From the NCBI GenBank assembly GCA_905233415.1, contig CAJOEX010000005.1:1-64000 (forward strand): 64,000 nt of DNA, in the 5' to 3' direction. This DNA comes from Paludibacteraceae bacterium (GTDB taxonomy: Bacteria > Bacteroidota > Bacteroidia > Bacteroidales > Paludibacteraceae). Positions 16,827 through 23,909 of the stretch are shown one piece after another (the first letter of the stretch is position 1; each line of letters starts with the position of its first letter). The notes beneath the pieces are model-generated. The model saw only the letters and a list, made by a program, of their open reading frames with translations. It was not told where the DNA came from and ran no database searches. The position numbers and the translations under genes are program-made.

Positions 16827-18017
16827 ATGAAAAAAGTTTTTTCTTCTGTACTCTTTCTTTTGTGCGCGACAATTCTCTCCGCTCAAATCGATATGCAGGC
16901 TCATGCAGGTAGTGACGAAGGCATTGATGCTTACGATTACACCGCCAATCAAGTTGCTTATTACACCGGCGATTTTGCTTATGAGAACCTCCTTGCACAA
17001 GAAGGCAATGACTTGTTTGGCACACTCAACACGCTCATGGGCAACACTTCCAAAATCGGCAATAGCAGCTACAGTTATAATTCCTTGCGGGACGCATACA
17101 TCAAAGTGGATGTTGACCTCAATAACAAGGGGACAATGATTATCGGTTACTACGACGGACGCTCTATGAACGGCAAGTGGGACGGCGGTAAAACGTATAA
17201 TCGCGAACATACATGGCCACAATCCAAAGGAGCCGACAAATCGACCCCGATGGGACACGATATGCAGTCCGTTCGCCCGACGTGGGTGAAATCCAACTCC
17301 GAGCGCGGGAATACTGCCTATGGTGAAGGCAACAAGTACTATGACCCCGACGAAGTAACCATCGTCAACGAATACTATAACAAAGACAACCTCGGTTCAT
17401 ATCGCGGTGATGCCGCACGCGTCATCGTTTATGATTACGTCGTTTACGGCGAAGCAGGCGGACACAAAAACAGTCTCTATCGCGGCAATGCACAGCTGCT
17501 TGACAAAGTGGGCGCAAGCGGCGTTTTCGAGTCTATTGAGATTCTCCTTAAATGGCACATGGCGGATCCTCCCTCGCTGACGGAAGTAGTCCGTAACGAC
17601 GGTGCGGCCGACTATCAGGGCAACCGCAATCCGTTCATCGACTTCCCCGAGCTGGCTGTCCAAATGCTCAAGAACAGCGTTAAAACGTACACGGTTGAAA
17701 CACATATGGCGGAAACGCTTTGGCCCAACTACCAGCTCACGCTCAAGCACGGCTTTATCGGCTATGTAACGGCTTCCAATGGCACACACCCGGTAAAAGT
17801 TGCTGTTACAGGAGCTGCTTCCAGATATGACCCTGCTACCGGACGCCTGACCGTCAGCAATGTTACCGGTCCTGTCACGATTTCCACCGGCACAACAGAT
17901 GTAGAGAATGTGTTTGACTCGACCCTGCCAGAAGTTAAGAAAGTATTCTACAACGGACAGCTTTACATCATCCGCGATGGTGTGTGGTTTGACGTAACAG
18001 GTAGAAGAATATATTAA
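16827..18017 (+). CDS. Secreted endonuclease I family nuclease with C-terminal tail
   Basis: A 396-residue exported nuclease. Signal peptide ~1-19 (hydrophobic, ending 'ILSAQ'). The endonuclease I (His-Me finger) domain spans ~70-290: 'YNREHTWPQSKGAD' with the catalytic His, then 'GHDMQSVRPTWVKSNSERGN', and 'GDAARVIVYDYVVY'. This family cuts DNA and RNA outside the cell, providing nucleotides or clearing extracellular DNA. The end ('VFYNGQLYIIRDGVWFDVTG' plus RRIY) is the same short tail seen at 302-382 and 19096-19182. I infer a secretion or anchoring signal. It sits with two other secreted proteins. Confidence 0.9.
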   Translation: MKKVFSSVLFLLCATILSAQIDMQAHAGSDEGIDAYDYTANQVAYYTGDFAYENLLAQEGNDLFGTLNTLMGNTSKIGNSSYSYNSLRDAYIKVDVDLNNKGTMIIGYYDGRSMNGKWDGGKTYNREHTWPQSKGADKSTPMGHDMQSVRPTWVKSNSERGNTAYGEGNKYYDPDEVTIVNEYYNKDNLGSYRGDAARVIVYDYVVYGEAGGHKNSLYRGNAQLLDKVGASGVFESIEILLKWHMADPPSLTEVVRNDGAADYQGNRNPFIDFPELAVQMLKNSVKTYTVETHMAETLWPNYQLTLKHGFIGYVTASNGTHPVKVAVTGAASRYDPATGRLTVSNVTGPVTISTGTTDVENVFDSTLPEVKKVFYNGQLYIIRDGVWFDVTGRRIY

Positions 18018-18027
18018 TTAAAAACAT

Positions 18028-19182
18028 ATGATTATGAAGAAACTACAATTTTGGTTTGGTTTGGCGGCAACCATGCTTGCCATCAATGTCAATGCAGAGG
18101 CGTGGAACTGTGGAACTCTTTCAGGCGGCAGTTTCTCCAATTTGGTGCAGGCTGTTGTTGAAAATGATACAGTGCTTCGAATTTATAAAGGTGGAAACAG
18201 CGCAGCTTCCGGTGGTAGAATGGCAGATTTTGCAATCAATTATAGCCCCATAGGTGTAACGACCACATCACCCTGGGATACTGCCGGCGTAGCATGGCAA
18301 ATTAAACATGTGGTTGTTGAAAACGGGGTTTCCTGCATTGGTGATTATGCTTTTTACACCATGCCCAATCTGGTATCATTGACGTTGCCAAGGAGTATGC
18401 AGCAGATAGGTGATTCCATCTTACCTGATATGTTCGGAAGCGCTGACAATGGTTATGATGTGTATATTTATTGCAGTAATCCTGAACCGCCTTCATGCCC
18501 CGGATTTAGTATGGAATTTCCATTCCCGTACTGCAACAACGAAAGCATATCCGTGTATGTCCCTAACGAAGCGGCAAAAACAGCCTATGAGGCAGATGGT
18601 TTCTGGAGGTCAGTTGCCGGAGAACCGATTCCAGGAGTATATCAAATCTTTGCAAGTGTCAAAGCTGCAGCGGTTGTTACCGTTCCGCAGGACAGTATTA
18701 CTGATACGAAGGTAACGCTGCATGTGGAGTATCTTCCCGAGGCTGAAAGGTATGAGCTGTCTGTCACAAACCAACTTAATTTGGAAACGGAGTATTACGG
18801 GATAACCTTTAATGCAGAAGGAAAACCGGAAATACAGAAACTTACCAATCCGTCTAATGGTTCTGCTCCTGCTCGTCGTAAGCCGATTTTGTTGCGCGAC
18901 ACCGTTCGTCGTTCGACAGAGTCGCTACAAATTGATATTACCGATTTGGCCCCCGAAACACCGTACGCTTATTCGGTTGATGCAGTTAATGTAAGCAACA
19001 CTGTCATTATGGCGAAAGAAGGAACATTCCATACTGCTCCGCAAGACTTGAACACCGCCTTTGACGAATTCACTAATGAAGAAATGAGAAAAGGCAAAAA
19101 TATCAAAATCATTCGTGACGGTCAAATCTTCATCCTTCGCGATGGCGAATGCCTTGACATAACAGGAAGAAAAATTAACTAA
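18028..19182 (+). CDS. Secreted BspA-like leucine-rich protein with C-terminal tail
   Basis: A 384-residue exported protein; a second ATG at 18034 is an equally good start. Signal peptide ~1-24. Residues ~85-190 resemble BspA-type LRR_5 repeats ('CIGDYAFYTMPNLVSLTLP', 'IYCSNPEPPSCPG', 'VYVPNEAAKTAYEADGFW'). Residues ~205-340 look like a fibronectin-III-like beta domain. The end ('IIRDGQIFILRDG', then DITGRKIN) is the shared tail. BspA-like proteins are surface or secreted and often bind host or matrix proteins. Nothing here fixes the ligand. It is a paralogue of the next gene (19199). Confidence 0.82.
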   Translation: MIMKKLQFWFGLAATMLAINVNAEAWNCGTLSGGSFSNLVQAVVENDTVLRIYKGGNSAASGGRMADFAINYSPIGVTTTSPWDTAGVAWQIKHVVVENGVSCIGDYAFYTMPNLVSLTLPRSMQQIGDSILPDMFGSADNGYDVYIYCSNPEPPSCPGFSMEFPFPYCNNESISVYVPNEAAKTAYEADGFWRSVAGEPIPGVYQIFASVKAAAVVTVPQDSITDTKVTLHVEYLPEAERYELSVTNQLNLETEYYGITFNAEGKPEIQKLTNPSNGSAPARRKPILLRDTVRRSTESLQIDITDLAPETPYAYSVDAVNVSNTVIMAKEGTFHTAPQDLNTAFDEFTNEEMRKGKNIKIIRDGQIFILRDGECLDITGRKIN

Positions 19183-19198
19183 CTTAATAGCTGCAAAG

Positions 19199-20308
19199 AT
19201 GAAACAATTTAAACGTTCTTTGATTTTGGTGGCACTCACTATTGCCACAAGTTCTTATGCGATAACGTGGGATTGCGGGCTTGATCCGACTAATAACATG
19301 GCTTATACTCCGGATGTGAAAGCAACGCTCGAAAACATTTCCGGTGAAAGCGTACTTCGAATCCACGGTTCAGGTAGTATAGCGAATTTTAATACGTACT
19401 CATCACTTGGAACAGGCTCTATGACGGAGTTACACACATATGCTCCGTGGGATGAATATGTCCATTCAATTAATCGTGTAATCGTGGAAAGCGGCGTGGA
19501 TTATATTGGTCAGAATACGTTTAAATACATGGATGATTTGAGAACCGTGGAAATCTCAAAATCGGTTAAAGCAATCGGCAAGGGTGCTTTCAATAAATAC
19601 TTTTCAGGCTCTATTTATTTCAGTTGTACCAAGCCGGAGGATATTCCTGACGTATCTGAAGTGGACAATAACCCCGTTCCGCCGGCATATTATCAAGACG
19701 CACGAGTATATGTGCCGAAAGGTATGCACGACGCCTTTGCTGAAATTCCGTGGTTCTTGGATTTTGACCGACACGGTAATTTGTTGGAGAGTATTGAGGC
19801 GGGTGCAGTAGTTTCCGTGTCTGAGGAAAGTGCTGACAAAAATACTGTCCTGATCTCCATAGAAATTGTTGAGAATGTGCAGCGTTTTGAAATCTTGGTT
19901 AAAGACGCGAAAGGAAATGAGGTTCGCCACTATTATGCCTACTATTCCAACTCGGAGAGCAAGTGGGTGATTGAACCTATAGGTTCCGAGGCTGCTGCGC
20001 ATCGGATACCCGCAATTCATCGTGACGGTATTTCTGCCACAGATGCAATGCTGCAGCTTGACATTACGGAACTACAGGCTTCCGCTTATACTTTCACCAT
20101 TACAGGCTATGATGACTCGAACGAGATCATCTTTGAGAGGGAGGGACAATTCAACTTGTCAGGAGAAGAGTCCACCGCTATTGACACTCATGAATCAACG
20201 GCAGATGATGCACAGTATACACGCTGCTACAATGTGCTTGGCCAACAGGTGGATGAGTATTACCGTGGCATTATCATTACCGAGACAGGTCGCAAACTCC
20301 TGAAGTAA
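19199..20308 (+). CDS. Secreted BspA-like protein with T9SS-type C-terminal signal
   Basis: A 369-residue exported protein, paralogous to its upstream neighbour: signal peptide ~1-21, one LRR_5-like stretch ('YIGQNTFKYMDDLRTVEISK', 'VYVPKGMHDAFAEIPWF'), then a beta domain with the same 'ITELQASAYTFTITGYDDSN' pattern. The end differs: 'CYNVLGQQVDEYYRGIIIT' followed by ETGRKLLK. This fits the classical T9SS type A C-terminal domain (Y-n-v-l-G-q-x-V, rGi-i-i, G-r-k), which directs export through the Por secretion pore. T9SS parts (PorP/SprF-like, PorT-like) are in this window. The gene meets holA tail to tail with a 28-nt gap and no clear terminator. Confidence 0.82.
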   Translation: MKQFKRSLILVALTIATSSYAITWDCGLDPTNNMAYTPDVKATLENISGESVLRIHGSGSIANFNTYSSLGTGSMTELHTYAPWDEYVHSINRVIVESGVDYIGQNTFKYMDDLRTVEISKSVKAIGKGAFNKYFSGSIYFSCTKPEDIPDVSEVDNNPVPPAYYQDARVYVPKGMHDAFAEIPWFLDFDRHGNLLESIEAGAVVSVSEESADKNTVLISIEIVENVQRFEILVKDAKGNEVRHYYAYYSNSESKWVIEPIGSEAAAHRIPAIHRDGISATDAMLQLDITELQASAYTFTITGYDDSNEIIFEREGQFNLSGEESTAIDTHESTADDAQYTRCYNVLGQQVDEYYRGIIITETGRKLLK

Positions 20309-20336
20309 TAAGTTGTTACTTGCCGAAGAAGAATTC

Positions 20337-21365
20337 TCAGTGTAGAATCTTGTAAATAAGTTCCTTCCACAACCCGTCCTCTTTTGTGGACGGGTTGTCT
20401 ATTCCTTTGAGACGGGCGTCTGTATCACGGAAATAACCGATAATCTTGAATGTCTTGCCGGCAGAAAAACGTTTGGCGGCAGCCGCATAGTCTTTCACAA
20501 AATACGGATTGACACCCAATGCCGGAGCCGCTATCCGTTCGCTCTTGTCCGGTAAATAGTGGTACATCATCAGATTTGCAAAGAAGTTATACAGAATGCC
20601 CAATTCCTTCACCATCGGGTGGTCTTTTGAGTCCGCAAAATACTGTGTAATACGGTTCGCCTTGACCACATCGCCTTTAATGAGTGCGTCCTGCAACTCA
20701 AAGATATTGTAGTCTTTGGAAATGCCTATATTACGTTCAACAAGTGCTGTATCAATCTTGTTCTGTCCGGGTTTGCGGCCAAGCAGCAGTTTATCTACTG
20801 CACTCACCACCGCTGACAAATCCGCGCCGATATAATCCGCTAACAGTTTCGGCACTTTCGGGTCTATGGTAATTGCTTCCCCACTCTCCTTAACACGGTT
20901 GGCGAGATAGTTCCTAATCCACTCCTCTACTTTATAGTCGCGCAGTTTCTCGCTAACCATCACCATACCTGATTTGTCTGCTTTCTTCCACCACGCCGTA
21001 CGCTTGTCCGGCGTGCCGTATTTGTAGCATACAACCAACAAAGTCGATGGTTGCGGATTGTCAAGATACAGTGCCAGCGAATCCCATTTTTTGATTGTCT
21101 GCGCCTCCTTGACAATCACCACTTTCTGCCCGCCCATCATTGCGAATCCGCGTGCAGCGCCAATCGCAGGCGCAATATCCGCGCCCTGCAAGTCACGACC
21201 ATACACAACAGCCATGTCAAACGCCTTGGCAGCTTCGTCCAGCACATTGTTCTCTATCCAGTCAGACACTTGGTCGATGTAATACGGTTCGTCGCCGCAA
21301 AGCAGATACACCGGCGCATATTGACCGGCATTCAGGGATTTTATAACTTGTTCGTAGGTACTCAT
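20337..21365 (-). CDS. holA: DNA polymerase III subunit delta
   Basis: A 342-residue clamp-loader delta subunit that opens the beta clamp. Typical features: 'YAPVYLLCGDEPYYIDQ' at the N-terminus, 'KVVIVKEAQTIKKWD', and the closing 'GLWKELIYKILH'. Full length. The start overlaps the preceding ABC ATPase gene by 4 nt, so it ends the murF/alr-ABC-holA operon. Near its 3' end the coding DNA holds a perfect 11-bp inverted repeat (20369-20398). Confidence 0.93.
   Translation of the reverse strand: MSTYEQVIKSLNAGQYAPVYLLCGDEPYYIDQVSDWIENNVLDEAAKAFDMAVVYGRDLQGADIAPAIGAARGFAMMGGQKVVIVKEAQTIKKWDSLALYLDNPQPSTLLVVCYKYGTPDKRTAWWKKADKSGMVMVSEKLRDYKVEEWIRNYLANRVKESGEAITIDPKVPKLLADYIGADLSAVVSAVDKLLLGRKPGQNKIDTALVERNIGISKDYNIFELQDALIKGDVVKANRITQYFADSKDHPMVKELGILYNFFANLMMYHYLPDKSERIAAPALGVNPYFVKDYAAAAKRFSAGKTFKIIGYFRDTDARLKGIDNPSTKEDGLWKELIYKILH
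20369..20398. repeat. 11-bp perfect inverted repeat within the holA 3' coding end
   Basis: ACAACCCGTCC pairs with GGACGGGTTGT across an 8-nt loop. It lies in codons for the segment before 'GLWKEL' and could fold in mRNA near the operon end, where two genes converge. Confidence 0.7.
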
Positions 21366-22057
21366 ATATTGAAGTCAAAAATATTCATGCCGAAAGCTTG
21401 AGTGAATGCGTCTTTCGCTTTGAGGTTAGCTGCAGTATCCAATTCTGCGCCATGCTCTGACAACAGCAGAATACGGTCTGACAGCCGCAGCGCCAAGTCC
21501 AGTTCATGCGTAGAAATCAATATCGTTTTGCCCTGCTCATGCGCCAGACGCCGTAGCAGTTGCAGCACAAGAATGCGGTTTGGCAAATCCAGATGCGCCG
21601 TCGGCTCATCCAAAAGGATAACCGGTGTCTGCTGCGCCAAAGCCTTTGCTATCAATACACGCTGCTTTTCTCCGTCAGAAAGCGAATTGAACATCCTTTC
21701 CGCTTCAATCACAGACCCGACTTCCGCAAGGGCTGTATCAATAATCCGGTTGTCTGCCGGTGTCAGTGTGCCGAGAAATGAAGTATAGGGATATCGCCCG
21801 AGAGCTACCACATCCCGAACGGTAGTGTTCTCCAGCGACAGTTTGTCCGTCAGCACAACAGCCACATCCGCTATTTCGAATGTTCCTCCTAATGCCGGCT
21901 GCAGTCCTGCCAGCGTACGCAACAGCGTTGATTTGCCGCGGCCGTTACGACCGAGCATACAGACCATTTCGCCTGCCTGAAGCACAAACGACAAGTCCTG
22001 CTGCACGACTTTTGTGCCATAACCGATAGTCAGATTATGAATAGATACGTTGTACAC
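21362..22057 (-). CDS. ABC transporter ATP-binding protein (FepC/BtuD-like)
   Basis: A 231-residue ABC ATPase with Walker A 'GRNGRGKSTLL', signature 'SLSDGEKQRVLIAKAL' (SDGEK instead of SGGE/Q), Walker B 'VILLDEPTAHLD' and H-loop 'ISTHELDLAL'. The 'DRIIDTALAEVG'-like and 'TVRDVVALGRYPYTS' segments resemble ATPases of iron-siderophore, haem and cobalamin importers (FecE/FepC/BtuD). No permease or binding protein is adjacent, so its partners must be encoded elsewhere. It overlaps alr (23 nt) and holA (4 nt). Confidence 0.9.
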   Translation of the reverse strand: MYNVSIHNLTIGYGTKVVQQDLSFVLQAGEMVCMLGRNGRGKSTLLRTLAGLQPALGGTFEIADVAVVLTDKLSLENTTVRDVVALGRYPYTSFLGTLTPADNRIIDTALAEVGSVIEAERMFNSLSDGEKQRVLIAKALAQQTPVILLDEPTAHLDLPNRILVLQLLRRLAHEQGKTILISTHELDLALRLSDRILLLSEHGAELDTAANLKAKDAFTQAFGMNIFDFNI

Positions 22058-23552
22058 GACGTGAAACTGAAGTTAATATCTCGTAGGTAATTGTTCCTAA
22101 TTTGTCAGCCAGTTCCTGCAATCCGATGTGGTCACCAAATATCTCCACATAATCACCGACCTGGGCGTCTGTACCGGTAACATCTATCATCGCCTGGTCC
22201 ATGCACACGTTACCAACCACAGGACAGCGTTTGCCGCGCACAAGCACTTCACCTCCATAGTTGGAGAAGCGCCTGTCAAAGCCGTCCGCATAACCAATCG
22301 GAATAACCGCAATGCGACGGTCTTCTTGGAGCGTCGTGTGTCTGCCATAGCCGATGGTTTCGCCTTTGGCAACAGTTTTGACGCTGAGAATAGTTGTTTT
22401 GAGCGTACACACATTGCGTAGTTGAGCCCCGGCAAACGAGAAGCCGTACAACCCTATTCCCAAACGGCACATGTCAAACTGATATTCCGAGAATCGCTCT
22501 ATGCCGGCGGAATTGAGAATGTGCTTCATTATCGGGTAATTGAGTGCAGCCTTCAATTCCTCGGCACAGGCGTCAAAATACTGTATCTGCTGCAACGTAA
22601 AGTCATCTAAACAGGCTTCGTCGCTGCCTGCCAGATGAGAAAATACAGAACTTACTCGCAAGGTCTTGGTTGCTTTCAGTTGTTCTGCCAACGCGGGTAT
22701 ATCTTCCTTATAAAAGCCCAGGCGGTGCATCCCTGAATCGATCTTAACGTGAACCGGATAATTTTCCAACCCTTTTGTTTCTGCGGCACGATGCACTATT
22801 TCCAGAGACTCGAAAGAATACACATTCGGTTCGAGGTTGTTCTCGATAATCATGTCCATTGCTGCAGCTTCGGGGTCCATGACGATAATCGGCAAGGTAA
22901 TGCCTGCACGGCGCAACTCGGCTCCTTCGTCGGCAACGGCGATTGCAAAGTAATCCACCAGACCTGACGCCTGCAACGCGCGACCGACTTCGATGCTGCC
23001 TGCCCCGTATGCAAATGCCTTAATCATACATGTCAGCTTTGTCTCCGGTTTGAGTTTGGAGCGGAAGTAGCGTACGTTGTCTATAAGGGCGGAGAGTTTC
23101 ACTTCCAGCACGGTCTCGTGTGTCTGATGCATGATTCGCCGACTAATCGTCTCTTCATCATAACCCAAAGCCCGCATTACTGCCGCACAGGTACGTGCGT
23201 TTTGATGCGTCGGGTCTTCGATAACGGTGGCACTGCGCACAAACAGTTTCATCTTCTCGGCACGCTTCTCTTCCACAGAACGGAAGTTCTCGCCATGTTC
23301 GGGACCTATATAGGTGACGACGCCGATATTCGGGCGGATAATCATTTCCAGCTTCTCCATCTCCCCGGGCTGCGATATGCCTGCCTCAAAGATACCCAAT
23401 CGCGGCTTTCCGGTATTCGGTTCCGATTTCTCATTTCCAACCGGCAACTGCCATACGGACAACGGCACGCCTATTTGGGAGTTGAACGACCTTGGCGAAC
23501 GCGTGATGTCGTAGTCGTCCTTTAGCAACTGATACAGCCACTCTTTCACCAC
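22035..23552 (-). CDS. alr: Alanine racemase with a degenerate MurF N-terminal half
   Basis: In Bacteroidota MurF and Alr are normally one ~820-840-residue protein. Here residues ~147-505 are an intact PLP alanine racemase (L- to D-Ala): 'CMIKAFAYGAGS' with the PLP lysine, 'HVKIDSGMHRLGF', 'FSHLAGSD', and 'TIGYGRHT', 'PIGYADGFDRR' in the C-terminal domain. The preceding ~146 residues are MurF pieces: 'EWLYQLLKDDYDITRSPRSF', 'IFEAGISQPGEME', 'EKMKLFVRSATVI', then a jump to 'NARTCAAVMRALGY', then straight into Alr. Much of the central domain and the whole C-terminal ligase domain are gone, and the P-loop lies in a further deletion upstream. GTG 23552 is only the first start in this frame. Confidence 0.85.
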   Translation of the reverse strand: MVKEWLYQLLKDDYDITRSPRSFNSQIGVPLSVWQLPVGNEKSEPNTGKPRLGIFEAGISQPGEMEKLEMIIRPNIGVVTYIGPEHGENFRSVEEKRAEKMKLFVRSATVIEDPTHQNARTCAAVMRALGYDEETISRRIMHQTHETVLEVKLSALIDNVRYFRSKLKPETKLTCMIKAFAYGAGSIEVGRALQASGLVDYFAIAVADEGAELRRAGITLPIIVMDPEAAAMDMIIENNLEPNVYSFESLEIVHRAAETKGLENYPVHVKIDSGMHRLGFYKEDIPALAEQLKATKTLRVSSVFSHLAGSDEACLDDFTLQQIQYFDACAEELKAALNYPIMKHILNSAGIERFSEYQFDMCRLGIGLYGFSFAGAQLRNVCTLKTTILSVKTVAKGETIGYGRHTTLQEDRRIAVIPIGYADGFDRRFSNYGGEVLVRGKRCPVVGNVCMDQAMIDVTGTDAQVGDYVEIFGDHIGLQELADKLGTITYEILTSVSRRVQRIYS

Positions 23553-23839
23553 GGTTTCCTGCGATATGCCGCTATTGCCTGCAACGCGTCAATACTGTCA
23601 CCCGTCACAAACGCCCGCACCCCGTTTTCATATAGTTCGTCAATGTACTTGGCACCGTCGTTCTTTTCCGTCTTAATCGCAAAAAACAGTATCCGTTCCG
23701 GCGCACCGCCCGTTACCCGCAAACCGTCTGCCAGTTTCCGCGAATCCGTCAGCAAATATGTGATGTCAAGGTCTTCATCTGTGCGGCAGTCCAACGTTGC
23801 AAGACCGTCGATGATTTGTTTTATTTCACTGATTAACAT
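23546..23839 (-). pseudogene. murF: MurF N-terminal domain fragment, cut off by frameshift
   Basis: 97 residues matching the UDP-binding N-terminal domain of MurF ('LTDSRKLADG', 'ILFFAIKTEKNDGAKYIDEL', 'ALQAIAAYRR'). MurF adds D-Ala-D-Ala to UDP-MurNAc-tripeptide. The fragment ends in KPW-stop where the P-loop (GSNGKT) should follow. The other frame resumes at 'ETVVKEW'. About a dozen or more residues, including the nucleotide-binding loop, are missing at the junction. With the losses in the next frame, no working MurF can be made from this locus as read. It has a good promoter at 23861-23892. Confidence 0.8.
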
Positions 23840-23860
23840 AGCCGTTTACCTTTGCGCCTG

Positions 23861-23892
23861 CAAAGGTAGCAAAAATTATTTGAAGTACCAAA
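23861..23892 (-). promoter_or_regulatory. Promoter of the murF/alr-ABC-holA operon
   Basis: Minus-strand TTTG (23892-23889), a 20-nt spacer and TACCTTTG (23868-23861). The -7 box is mirrored by TACCTTTG on the plus strand at 23847-23854, making a 22-bp near-perfect palindrome. Confidence 0.8.
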
Positions 23893-23909
23893 TAAATCCG
23901 GAGAAAAAA

